Positions 16,074 through 24,150 of a stretch of DNA of 25,636 bases are shown here, piece by piece. Both the position numbers and the translations under genes were made by a program. Within the stretch, counting starts at the first letter, position 1. Every line of letters starts with the position of its first letter. Location of the stretch: assembly GCA_051010055.1 (NCBI GenBank), contig JBPCVY010000033.1, positions 1-25,636 of the forward strand, written 5' to 3'. Source of the stretch: CAJQND01 sp051010055. GTDB taxonomy: Bacteria; Pseudomonadota; Alphaproteobacteria; Rhizobiales; CAJQND01. The notes under the pieces were generated by a model. It worked only from the letters and a program-made list of their open reading frames with translations, did no database searches and was not told the DNA's origin.

Positions 16074-17966
16074 ATGAGAATGAAGCCATTGCTGTTGGCC
16101 TCTTTGTTGACAACAACAATTCTGGCTTCCGGGTACGCATCCGAGTTCACCTTGATCAAGCCCGCCGAGACGAATGTGGAATATTCTCCTTTTATCAATC
16201 AAAGTTTCCCGCAAGAGGTCTATTGGGGTGACACGCACCTGCACACTACTTACTCGCCTGATGCTGGCATGATCGGTAATTTCAAGCTTGGCCCTGAGGA
16301 AGCATACAGGTTCGCACGCGGGGAGCAGGTTGAGGCCAATAACGGCATGCAGGTCAAGCTCGTGCGCCCGCTCGACTTTCTCGTTGTTTCCGATCACGCC
16401 GAATATCAGGGTCTTATGCCCGTTTTGCGCACAGGTGACCCGGAGCTCTTGAATGATGAAACCGGTAGGCGCTGGTACAACTGGTTCAAGGAGGGCCCGG
16501 AGGGGCAGTACAAGGTGTTCCTGGAATTTGCCAAGGACCTGAACGCCAACAAGGGCCGGTTGCCATTTAGTGAAATTGCCCGCTCCACCTGGGATTTCAT
16601 GACCGAGACTGCCGACAAATATAATCAGCCAGGACATTTCACAGCGTTCAGCGGATACGAATGGACGTCGACGCCGGAAGGAAACAACTTGCACCGCGTC
16701 GTCATTTACAAAGATGGTGCTGAAAAGACTGGCCGGATGGTTCCGTTTTCATCGTTTGACAGTGCGGACCCGGAAGATCTCTGGGCGTTCCTTGAAGAGT
16801 ATGAGGAAAAAACCGGCGGGCGGGTTCTTGCCATTCCTCATAATGGCAATGTTTCCAATGGTTTGATGTTCGATACCAAAACCCTGAAAGGCGAACCCCT
16901 TACCAAGGACTATGCGGTGAAACGCTCCCGGTTCAAACCCCTTCATGAAATGACGCAGATGAAAGGGGATAGTGAAACCCACCCGAAGCTTTCGCCTGAC
17001 GATGAGTTTGCCGACTATGAAACTTGGGACAAGGCGAACCTCACGGGCACAGCTGCAACAACAGATGAAATGCTGCCGGGAAACTATGCCCGCTCGGCCT
17101 TGAAGCGCGGTTTGAAACTTGAAGCAAAACTTGGTGTGAACCCTTTCAAGCATGGCTTTGTCGGTTCAACGGATTCCCACACCTCCCTCGCCACAGCCGG
17201 TGAGAACAATTATTTTGGCAAGGCTTCGATCATGGAGCCCGGGCCGGAGCGGTGGAAGCACATTCTCATCAAGTCGCAAACAAATGAGAGTTTGACCACA
17301 TACCCGTCTGAGACTTCTGCCTCCGGGCTGGCGGCGGTGTGGGCGCGCGAAAACACACGCGCAACCCTGTTCGAAGCCATGGAGCGGCGCGAAACCTATG
17401 CCACCACCGGTTCGCGCATTCTTGTCCGCGTGTTTGCCGGATGGAACTTTGTGCCAGAAGACATTCACCGGGCAGACTTCGCCGAGTATGGATATTCCAG
17501 CGGTGTGCCGATGGGTGGCGATCTCACAAAAGCACCAGATGGCAAGGTTCCGAACTTCCTCATTCGCGCGGTGCGTGATCCAGATGGCGCCAATCTCGAC
17601 CGTATACAGGTGATCTAGGGCTGGCTGGACGCTGACGGCAAGACTCACGAGAAAGTCTATGACGTGGCGCTTTCAGATAACCGCAAGGCGGGCGCCGGCG
17701 GCAAAGTACCAGCGGTTGGAAACACTGTCGATGTGAAGACCGCGACTTACACCAACACTATTGGCGATGCGGGCTTGTTCGCCCATTGGAAAGACCCGCA
17801 ATTCGATCCTGCACAAAAGGCCTTTTACTATGTCCGCGTCATTGAAATCCCGACACCGCGCTGGACGGCGTTCGATGCCCTGCGGTTCAACATCAAGATG
17901 GACGATGACATTGCGATGGTTCAGCAAGAGCGCGCCTATACATCTTCGATCTGGTACACCCCTTAA
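16074..17966 (+). pseudogene. DUF3604 secreted protein (PHP-like), interrupted by an in-frame TAG
   Basis: Ignoring one stop, this is a full-length 630-residue DUF3604 protein. GGGAGGG precedes the ATG, and residues 1-22 form a signal peptide. The N-terminal PHP-like metal site is visible as GDTHLHTTYSPDAG (His55, His57) and LDFLVVSDHAEYQG (Asp107, His108), with GSTDSHTSL (about 363-371) later. At 17616-17618 the frame has TAG (codon 515) in the segment LDRIQVI-stop-GWLDADG, where as I recall the family reads ...KGW; AAG to TAG is one base. The next 116 codons stay in frame, keep family character and end naturally in SSIWYTP at TAA 17964-17966. The truncated 514-aa product keeps the metal-site region. 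It could be a recent nonsense mutation, a sequencing error or a readthrough case. Confidence 0.85.
17616..17618 (+). other. In-frame amber codon inside the DUF3604 reading frame
   Basis: TAG at codon 515, followed by GGC TGG. Reading continues in the same frame to 17966 without another stop or frameshift. Ordinary genes in this window also end in TAG (4621-4623, 9374-9376), which argues against genome-wide TAG reassignment. Confidence 0.9.
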
Positions 17967-18125
17967 TGGCGCAACCGCCCATTTTGTCATTTCAGGTGCC
18001 TGGCGTATAACTGAGCCGGGCTGAACGATCAAAAAGGTCGCTCAAGCCCCGATAAGGGGGTGACCAATGGCAGGGGTTGAAGCAGATTGTTCCAGTTTTC
18101 GCGGGTTTAGAATTCTGCACGGGGG

Positions 18126-18821
18126 TTGGAAAATTTTGACGTGTGGCTGGGAAAGTTCGTGAGCGAGCCCTCCACCAGATTCGGGTGGCCGTTTCTCCTG
18201 AAACTCACCTTTCTGGTGTTGATTGTCATTGCTGCCAACATGGCAACTGGCTGGATCACGGATGCTTTGAATTTCAAAATAACCCCGCAAAACGAAGTCA
18301 TGGTGCACACCACCATATTGGCGGCAGCCGGGGCCTATGCATTGCTCCTTGCCGTTCCTTTCGTGCCGGGCGTGGAAATTGCCTTTGCGCTTATCGGCAT
18401 GTTCGGGCCTCCGGTTGTGTTGCTTGTCTATGGCTGCACTCTTGTAGGGCTTTCAATCAGCTTTTTTGTTGGCCGCATGCTGTCGGTGAGGCGGCTCACA
18501 AAGCTCGTTGAAGATCTTGGCCTGAGCAGACTTGGGGAATTACTGCGCACACTGCAGCCCATGAGCAGGCACGAACGGGTTGCCTTTCTGGTTGAAAAAG
18601 CGCCCAACCGGTTTGTGCCATTTTTGCTGAAACACAGGTACATTGCGCTTGCGGTTGCGCTTAATCTGCCGGGTAATTTTCTCATTGGCGGTGGCGGCGG
18701 CATTGCGTTGGTAGCAGGGCTCAGCAGGCTCTACTCCACTGGTGGTTTCCTCGCCACCGTAGCCATTGCCGCCTCACCCATTCCCATTGCCGTCTTGTTG
18801 TTTGGCAAGCCCGTTTTATGA
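18126..18821 (+). CDS. VTT/DedA-like (TVP38/TMEM64-related) membrane protein
   Basis: A 231-aa integral membrane protein with hydrophobic segments at about 22-45, 62-82, 88-117, 172-200 and 207-226. The VPGVEIAFALIGMFGPP and GLSISFFVGR stretches, then an amphipathic charged region (118-160), and LPGNFLIGGGGGIAL (181-195) follow the pattern of VTT-domain proteins (DedA, TVP38/TMEM64), which scramble or flip lipids in the membrane. The match is distant, and the five-glycine run is not a general feature I know. The longest frame begins with TTG directly after GGGGG; GTG at 18141 is an alternative. It stands 159 bases after the DUF3604 stop and may have its own promoter. Confidence 0.75.
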   Translation: MENFDVWLGKFVSEPSTRFGWPFLLKLTFLVLIVIAANMATGWITDALNFKITPQNEVMVHTTILAAAGAYALLLAVPFVPGVEIAFALIGMFGPPVVLLVYGCTLVGLSISFFVGRMLSVRRLTKLVEDLGLSRLGELLRTLQPMSRHERVAFLVEKAPNRFVPFLLKHRYIALAVALNLPGNFLIGGGGGIALVAGLSRLYSTGGFLATVAIAASPIPIAVLLFGKPVL

Positions 18822-18883
18822 CGCCACTTCCTTAGGCTGGTCCAAAATAGTTTCATGGGTTAGGTTTTCCCAGGAGCGAAAGC

Positions 18884-20611
18884 ATGCAACGCTGTCTTGC
18901 TACCATTATGGCCGCAGATGTTGTTGGTTACAGCCGCCTTATGGCTGAAGCCGAAGAGGCCACATGTGCGCAGCTTGAAAAGTGCCAGAGCCTGATTTCA
19001 GAAACTGTGAATGCCGGTGGCGGACGGGTTTTCAGCCGTGCCGGCGATGCCGCTTTTGCAGAGTTTGAGAGCCCTATCAATGCCGTGCGCTCAGCAGTTA
19101 CCATTCGCGAGGAATTGGCCGGACTGGAGTCCGATAAGAATGGCGAGTTGCAGCTGCGCTTCGGCTTGCACCTGGCCGATGTCGTGGTGTCAGGCGACGA
19201 CCTACTCGGTGACGGTGTGAACATCACTGCGCGTATCCAGCAAAATGCCGATCCGGACGCAATCTGTGTAAGCCATTCACTGTTTGAGCAGATTAAACGT
19301 CATTCCCCGTTCGCGTTTGAGGATTTGGGTGAGCATCAGTTCAAGAATCTTCCCGAAGCAGTGCGAGTGTACCGCCTTAAAGGTCACCTGCCTAACCACC
19401 GCCTGCAATCGGCGCCCACCCAGCGATTGACCGCACAAAGAGAGGCCATTGAACCCAATACCGTAGCGGTTTTGCCTTTTGTTTCGGCGGCGCGCGATGG
19501 CGACGACCGCTATTTGGCAGAAGGCCTGACGGAAGAGATTATCTTCGAGCTTGCCCGGTTCCAAAAGCTGCGTGTGACGTCACGAAGCGCTTCATTCATC
19601 TACGTTGACAAAATTGTCGATCCGACTGAAGTAGCAGGCGAACTCGGTGTCAATTACACCCTTGCAGGCCAGGTGCGCCGTCTTGGGAAAAAGGTGCGAC
19701 TGTCACTTGAACTGACAAATGGCCAAACAGGTATTGCTGTGTGGTCGGACCGCATGACCTGTGAGTTTGATGATCTGTTCGAACTCATGGACGAAGTAAC
19801 CACTCATGTAGCTGCAACAATTCTGGGACGTGTCGAGGCAGACGCGATCGAGACCGCCCGCAAGAAGCCACCGGAAAATATGACCGCCTACGACTTGTTG
19901 TTGCGCGGGCTTGATCACCATCGCGTTGCCGGGGTTACCAATGAAAATGCCCGCCAGGCCGTTGACTGGTTCGACAGGTCAATCGAAGCTGATCCTACCT
20001 ATGGGCCCGCATATGCCTGGCGCATATGTGCTGCATCGTGGTTGCCGGAGTTCGATCTTGAGGTTGATCGCCGCTTTATCGACAGAGCGCTGGAACTGGA
20101 TCCGAACGATCCTGAAACCCAGCGCATTATGGGCACGGTTCAGATGATTTCCGGTGATTTTGAAGCATCGCGCTATCACCATGAACGGGCGATGGAGCGT
20201 AGCCCCTGCGATGCATATATCATGGCCCGTTCGGCAGCCTTTTATACTTTCAATGGCGAACCGGAGGTGGCGCTGGACATTTTGGAAAAGGCGATAAGGC
20301 TCGACCCGCTCTTGCCGGTTTGGTGCATTGAAGAGCGCGGCATCGCCCTTTTTGGCAAGGGCGATTTGGAAGAAGCTCTGGTGGCGCTCAACGAATTGCC
20401 GTTTCAGACTTACCGCTCACGCCTTTATCAATGCGCAACGCTTGTTGAACTGGGCCGTACTGCTGAAGCCAAGGTGGCAATGCAGCAGGCGCTTGCTATA
20501 AACAGCGAACTGACCGCCATGGGATTCATGCGCAAAGAATGCTGGCGCGATCTCAGCCGCCGCAACCGCATTAAATCATCACTAGTGAAAATGGGTTTGC
20601 CCCGGAAATAA
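18884..20611 (+). CDS. Class III adenylate/guanylate cyclase with TolB-like and TPR regions
   Basis: A 575-aa protein. Residues 1-165 are a class III cyclase homology domain starting at the N-terminus: the two metal aspartates are in AADVVGYS (Asp12) and AGDAAF (Asp55), and the transition-state pair is in DGVNITARI (Asn113, Arg117). The purine-selecting Lys found three to four residues before the second Asp in many cyclases is Ser/Arg here (RVFSRAGD), so activity and nucleotide preference are uncertain. Residues 190-320 form a TolB/FlgO-like region (VAVLPFV...YLAEGLTEEII...SRSASF...YTLAGQVRR). Residues about 335-545 contain tetratricopeptide-like helices (AVDWFDRSIEADPTYGPAY; ALDILEKAIRLDPLLPVW). 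No membrane helix is visible. This composite is common in rhizobia; the input signal is unknown. Confidence 0.92.
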   Translation: MQRCLATIMAADVVGYSRLMAEAEEATCAQLEKCQSLISETVNAGGGRVFSRAGDAAFAEFESPINAVRSAVTIREELAGLESDKNGELQLRFGLHLADVVVSGDDLLGDGVNITARIQQNADPDAICVSHSLFEQIKRHSPFAFEDLGEHQFKNLPEAVRVYRLKGHLPNHRLQSAPTQRLTAQREAIEPNTVAVLPFVSAARDGDDRYLAEGLTEEIIFELARFQKLRVTSRSASFIYVDKIVDPTEVAGELGVNYTLAGQVRRLGKKVRLSLELTNGQTGIAVWSDRMTCEFDDLFELMDEVTTHVAATILGRVEADAIETARKKPPENMTAYDLLLRGLDHHRVAGVTNENARQAVDWFDRSIEADPTYGPAYAWRICAASWLPEFDLEVDRRFIDRALELDPNDPETQRIMGTVQMISGDFEASRYHHERAMERSPCDAYIMARSAAFYTFNGEPEVALDILEKAIRLDPLLPVWCIEERGIALFGKGDLEEALVALNELPFQTYRSRLYQCATLVELGRTAEAKVAMQQALAINSELTAMGFMRKECWRDLSRRNRIKSSLVKMGLPRK

Positions 20612-20624
20612 ATCGTCGGGAACC

Positions 20625-20939
20625 TCACCCTTTTTCGGCTTTGATTTTCTCCCAGACAGGGCGGAAATCATAGGTTGGGTAGAACTCGGTATCGAACGCG
20701 CCCCAGGCGCTTTGTTCGATTGCCAGGTTAACATCGCGCAATTTGCCCGCAGGCACGCTCAAGGTCACCACCTGGCCGATGCCCATCATCACATACCAGG
20801 AGACAACTTCTGTTCCCTCCGGCGGAAATTTCTTCCAGAACCCTGCGGCGTCAAGCTTGGCGTTGATTTCGCCAAGGTTTTTATCCTTTTGGTGCTTTAG
20901 ATGGATGGTGAGCAAAATGTTGCCGGATGATTCAACCAT
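20625..20939 (-). CDS. Conserved hypothetical small protein
   Basis: A 104-aa soluble protein; similar proteins are, to my memory, common in alphaproteobacteria without a named function. It begins with an amphipathic strand (ILLTIHLKHQKD), then LDAAGFWKKFPPEGTEVVSWYVMMGIGQVVTLSVPAGKLRDVN, and ends EFYPTYDFRPVWEKIKAEKG. The size and alternating pattern would suit a dimeric alpha/beta barrel, which is only a guess. GGGAGAGG just before the ATG is a strong ribosome binding site. It follows the SoxR-box-controlled VOC gene on the same strand after 87 bases, so it could be in that transcript. Its stop is 13 bases from the end of the convergent cyclase gene. Confidence 0.82.
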   Translation of the reverse strand: MVESSGNILLTIHLKHQKDKNLGEINAKLDAAGFWKKFPPEGTEVVSWYVMMGIGQVVTLSVPAGKLRDVNLAIEQSAWGAFDTEFYPTYDFRPVWEKIKAEKG

Positions 20940-21026
20940 GCGCCTCTCCCATGTCTCGTTGTCCGGGAATGGTAGATCAGAACGCGGTTAATTCAAATGC
21001 ATTGCATCCAAGAGATGTGTGGCGCT

Positions 21027-21419
21027 TCATGCAGCCGTTGCGTAACTTACCACTTCAAACTCAATGCCGTCATTGTCGCGGAAATAGAACCGCCGGCCGG
21101 GTTCATAATCACCATGGTTCCCCGGTTTAAAACCGGCAGCCACGACCCGGGCCTCGGTGGCATCCAAGTCATCCACCACAACACCGATATGGTTCAGCCC
21201 GCCAGTGGTTGAATAACTGCTGGGCCCCGTATTTGATTGTTTGGCGGGGGAGTAAATCGCCAGATAGTCATCATCTGTTCCCACATGTATGGACATGCCG
21301 CCATCAATCGCCGGGCCTTGCCAGCGTATCTTCCAGTCAAACAGTTCGCATAGCCAGCGGGCGGTTTTTTCCGGATCACTGACGGTCACGTTTACATGTT
21401 CAAGAGCTGCGCCTGTCAT
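21027..21419 (-). CDS. VOC (glyoxalase/bleomycin resistance/dioxygenase fold) protein under a SoxR box
   Basis: A 130-aa single-unit VOC protein. LEHVNVTVSDPEKTARWLCELFDW is the first beta-alpha-beta module, and GGLNHIGVVVDDLDATEARVVAAGF plus GRRFYFRDNDGIEFEVVSY the second; His and Glu in NHIG and IEFEV are the usual metal positions. I start at the ATG at 21419, with AAAGGAGAG five bases upstream. The longer frame (ATG 21467) overlaps the predicted -10 box and would begin upstream of the transcript. The substrate is unknown: it could act on a redox-cycling compound, a glutathione adduct or an antibiotic. The promoter carries a perfect SoxR box, so induction by redox-cycling agents is expected. 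Confidence 0.9.
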   Translation of the reverse strand: MTGAALEHVNVTVSDPEKTARWLCELFDWKIRWQGPAIDGGMSIHVGTDDDYLAIYSPAKQSNTGPSSYSTTGGLNHIGVVVDDLDATEARVVAAGFKPGNHGDYEPGRRFYFRDNDGIEFEVVSYATAA

Positions 21420-21465
21420 CTCACTCTCCTTTGGTTCAACACATGAAAGGGTTTCCATTGTTGAC

Positions 21466-21496
21466 ATGGTAATTCCTCAAGTTAACTTGAGGTCAA
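21466..21496 (-). promoter_or_regulatory. MerR-type promoter of the VOC gene with 19-bp spacer
   Basis: On the minus strand TTGACC (21496-21491) and TACCAT (21471-21466) are separated by exactly 19 bases. Overlong 19-bp spacers are the signature of promoters activated by MerR-family regulators, which untwist the DNA to realign the boxes. The SoxR palindrome sits in the spacer. Transcription would begin at about 21459, upstream of the VOC start at 21419. Confidence 0.82.
21475..21492. promoter_or_regulatory. SoxR operator (sox box), perfect 18-bp palindrome
   Basis: CCTCAAGTTAACTTGAGG is a perfect inverted repeat and, from memory, identical to the SoxR-binding site of the E. coli soxS promoter. 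It lies between the divergent soxR and VOC genes, 41 bases upstream of the soxR ATG. Confidence 0.95.
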
Positions 21497-21533
21497 GGGA
21501 TTTTTTTGAAACGAGATTTGAGAGGAATACTCG

Positions 21534-22004
21534 ATGCATGCACGTGATCTTCTGCCCATCGGGGAATTATCGAGACGCACTGGCATCGCCATCTCGGCGA
21601 TCCGTTATTACGAAACGCTTGGATTGATTTCGCCTGAGCGCAATTCCGGCGGGCAGCGCCGTTTCCTGCGCTCTGATATTCGCAGACTGTCCTACATTCT
21701 GATTGCCCGTGAGTTTGGATTTAATCTCAAGGAAATCCGCGCCCAAATGGACGCCTTGCCTGATGGGCGCACACCCACCAAGAAAGATTGGACCCGCATC
21801 AGCGGCGGTTTCAGAAAGGCTTTGGATCAGCGCATTGCGCGGCTCAACCGGCTCCGCGATTTGCTTGACGGGTGTATCGGATGCGGGTGCCTGTCTTTGC
21901 GCAATTGCGCGCTTTACAACCCGGACGACAGGGCGCGCAGGTTCGGCGCCGGCCCGCGCTATGTTCTGGGCGACAAGCCGGCAGCGCAACCGATTGATTC
22001 TTAA
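21534..22004 (+). CDS. soxR: Redox-sensing transcriptional activator SoxR
   Basis: A 156-aa MerR-family regulator. The helix-turn-helix (IGELSRRTGIAISAIRYYETLGLI, 9-32) and wing (SGGQRRFLRSDIRRLS) are followed by the dimerisation helix (about 85-112). The 2Fe-2S ligands are Cys114, 117, 119 and 125 (CX2CXCX5C, CIGCGCLSLRNC), exactly the SoxR pattern, with the usual ALYNP after the last cysteine. Oxidation of the cluster by redox-active compounds or superoxide turns the bound protein into an activator. AGAGGAA lies about 6 bases before the ATG. There is no soxS in the window, so as in most non-enteric bacteria it should act directly on its target, here the divergent VOC gene. Confidence 0.97.
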   Translation: MHARDLLPIGELSRRTGIAISAIRYYETLGLISPERNSGGQRRFLRSDIRRLSYILIAREFGFNLKEIRAQMDALPDGRTPTKKDWTRISGGFRKALDQRIARLNRLRDLLDGCIGCGCLSLRNCALYNPDDRARRFGAGPRYVLGDKPAAQPIDS

Positions 22005-22026
22005 ATAAAAATTCCTGAGGCAGGCA

Positions 22027-22686
22027 TCAGTGCAGGGTAAGCAGTGTGATTACACCAACGGCAATCAGGCTGAGCGCCCATACCATGTCCAGATTGAACC
22101 AGCTTTTGGAGAGGAACTTCAATCCAAACCAGTAGTAAACCCCGGCAGCGAGCAACCCGCCCGAAAGCAGCATCGCCAGCGTATGAGCTACAGCAACGAT
22201 AACGGCAACACCAGCATTCCGCGCCATCAGGTCCACTGCCGCCGCGTGCCCGGCGTCCGTATCTACCGTGCGGCAGATGCCGAGATAGATCGGCACCAGC
22301 ATCAGGCCTGCTCCGTGGGCCACTGCTGCTAGGAAGGACCATAGCGCAAGCCGCGACGGTGGCACGCGGGCAAGAAATCTCGGATGACGGCGGTTAAACA
22401 GCAGATAAACACCGAGCCCGATTACCAGGCATGCCGCACCGATTTGAATCTCCCGTTGCCATTCGGCCAGGAAAAGAAGCGCCGTGAAAGGGAAAAGGAT
22501 TGCCGCCATCGCAATAGAATGCCCAACGGCGAGCGCCAGCAGCGCTTTGTAAAGGCTCCCGGGCGCTCGGTCCATCAATGCGGCAGAAACGGCGAGGGGC
22601 CACCCCATTCCCGGATTGACGCCATGGTAGACACCCGAAGCGACAACGGCCCACCAGAGGGCCGTTGCCGTGTCTATTCCGTCCAC
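22027..22686 (-). CDS. Multi-histidine six-helix membrane protein coupled to the SBP56/methanethiol oxidase gene
   Basis: I cannot name the family firmly. The 219-aa product has about six membrane helices with conserved-looking intramembrane polar motifs: GVYHGVNPGMGWPL (18-31, His21), ALAVGHSIAMA (51-61, His56), AVAHGAGLMLVP (121-132, His124) and VAVAHTLAMLLSGG (164-177, His168). Paired GH and HG motifs recall metal transporters of the NicO/RcnA, UreH and HupE groups, so a transition-metal transporter is a reasonable guess. The start is a GTG four bases beyond the SBP56 stop (TGA CGC GTG) with no good ribosome binding site of its own, so translation depends on coupling. It converges with soxR, with 22 bases between stops. 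Confidence 0.8.
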   Translation of the reverse strand: MDGIDTATALWWAVVASGVYHGVNPGMGWPLAVSAALMDRAPGSLYKALLALAVGHSIAMAAILFPFTALLFLAEWQREIQIGAACLVIGLGVYLLFNRRHPRFLARVPPSRLALWSFLAAVAHGAGLMLVPIYLGICRTVDTDAGHAAAVDLMARNAGVAVIVAVAHTLAMLLSGGLLAAGVYYWFGLKFLSKSWFNLDMVWALSLIAVGVITLLTLH

Positions 22687-22689
22687 GCG

Positions 22690-24090
22690 TCAGACGGAGG
22701 GGTAGCAGAAACTGTCGGTCGAGCAGTCGCCGCCTTCAAGGCGGATTTGGTGAGTGCGGTACCCGTCGGGGAACTCGACCCAGAAATCCTCCGCCAGGGT
22801 CAAGCCGCCATTTTCGCCTGCCTCGGCCATGACCATCGCTGCGCCCCTGTCGCCGGGATAGAACTGATCATCCCAGGTTGAGTAGAGCGAGTTCGTCCAG
22901 TAAACGCGTTTACCGTCCCGGCTGATTTCCACCATCTGCGGGCCATAACCGAAATCATTCCCGTTGGGGTGCTTGGTTTTCTTGACGATGCCGCCGACTT
23001 CAACCTTGCCGGAAAGCTTCGGGTTCATCGGATCGGAGACGTCATACTGGTGCATTTCCCCTGTGCCCCAACAGGACACATAGAGGAACCGGTCATCCAG
23101 ACTTAGGTCAATATCCGTAACCAACGGCGGCACTGCACTAAATCCTTTGAGCATTTCCGGCAAATCGTCAGGATCAGCCGGCTGCGGGTCAATAGTGATT
23201 GTCTTCTTGGCTTCAAAAGTGCCGTCATCCTTGCGCCACCAGGTAAAGATAGCGCCTTGCAGATTGGTTGTGTCGACAACGACACCGCAGAAACCATGGT
23301 CCTTCGCCGGATCGTGGGCGGGCCGGATTTCCAGCGCCATCTGGTGGTTTTCGCCCAAATCGACGGTTTGGACGTTGCGGCGTTCGCGCAGGTTCCAGAA
23401 ATGGATTTTGTGCCCGTACTTGTTCGACAGCAAGTCTTCCGGCACCAGGCCGTTCTCAAACTGCGGCGGCAGAGCCCATTCAGAGCTGATCATGTAGTCG
23501 CGGGGAAGGTTCCACCAGAAATCGTAGTGCTTTTCCTGTTCACCACGGTCCATCTCATAACGGCCCAGAATGTCAAAAGTCTCGCAATCCATGATGAAGA
23601 TGCCTGGAGGGCCGTCAGTGCCGTCTTCACCACCGCCGCCAAGGGTAGATACATAGATGCCTTCAGGGCCGCAATGGATTGTGTGAGGGCGGGAGTATCC
23701 GGTCTTGGCGAAGACTTCCTCCGGCTCAATAATCTTATGGATTTTGGCCTTGAGGGGCTCTTTGACGTCGATAACGTAAATCCGCGATGATCGGATACCG
23801 GGGATAATCAGGTAGCGCCGCTCCAGAAAGGCGTGGCCGGTCAAAGGCGAAAGCGCTGACGAACAGGCGTTCCAGCCGAAATGGTGAAACTCATCGCCTT
23901 TGTTCGGCATGATGACCTGATGCACGATTTTTCCGTATTTGTCAGATTTTGGATCAACGTCAATAATCGCCATACCATCTGGTTGGGAGCCATCCGGGCT
24001 CAGCATCAAAGTGAAAGCGAGTGTTTCTGCCGGCGCCTCCATGGCGATCTGAGGGGTGGCATAAAACGTTGGGTCTGGCCTTACATTCAT
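22690..24090 (-). CDS. mtoX: SBP56 family selenium-binding protein / methanethiol oxidase homologue
   Basis: The preferred product is 466 aa from the ATG at 24090, which has GGGAGGAA six bases upstream; the longer frame to 24171 runs into the upstream operator region. It is a seven-bladed beta-propeller of the SBP56/SELENBP1 family: HHFGWNACSS (69-78, Cys76), SRPHTIHCGPEGIYVSTLGG (133-152), FWWNLPRDYMISSEW (191-205), GPQMVEISRDGKRVYWTNSL (383-402), DDQFYPG and a terminal GGDCSTDSF. Bacterial MtoX and human SELENBP1 are copper-dependent methanethiol oxidases giving formaldehyde, H2S and H2O2; this assignment is from homology. No signal peptide is seen, unlike some periplasmic MtoX. The usual SCO1/MauG partners of Hyphomicrobium mtoX are absent; a histidine-rich membrane protein is coupled instead. 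Confidence 0.9.
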   Translation of the reverse strand: MNVRPDPTFYATPQIAMEAPAETLAFTLMLSPDGSQPDGMAIIDVDPKSDKYGKIVHQVIMPNKGDEFHHFGWNACSSALSPLTGHAFLERRYLIIPGIRSSRIYVIDVKEPLKAKIHKIIEPEEVFAKTGYSRPHTIHCGPEGIYVSTLGGGGEDGTDGPPGIFIMDCETFDILGRYEMDRGEQEKHYDFWWNLPRDYMISSEWALPPQFENGLVPEDLLSNKYGHKIHFWNLRERRNVQTVDLGENHQMALEIRPAHDPAKDHGFCGVVVDTTNLQGAIFTWWRKDDGTFEAKKTITIDPQPADPDDLPEMLKGFSAVPPLVTDIDLSLDDRFLYVSCWGTGEMHQYDVSDPMNPKLSGKVEVGGIVKKTKHPNGNDFGYGPQMVEISRDGKRVYWTNSLYSTWDDQFYPGDRGAAMVMAEAGENGGLTLAEDFWVEFPDGYRTHQIRLEGGDCSTDSFCYPSV

Positions 24091-24150
24091 TCTCGGTTCC
24101 TCCCAGTGGTTTTTAAGTTTTTTGGGTATTGTTTCTCTAGGATATACTTG

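Noticed and set aside
17616..17618. TAG read as pyrrolysine or as part of a recoded genetic code
   Set aside because: Ordinary genes in the window end in TAG, no pyrrolysine genes are visible, and alphaproteobacteria are not known for this recoding.
18046..18060. CCCC/GGGG mini-hairpin after the DUF3604 gene as a terminator
   Set aside because: A four-pair stem without a T-run is too weak to call.
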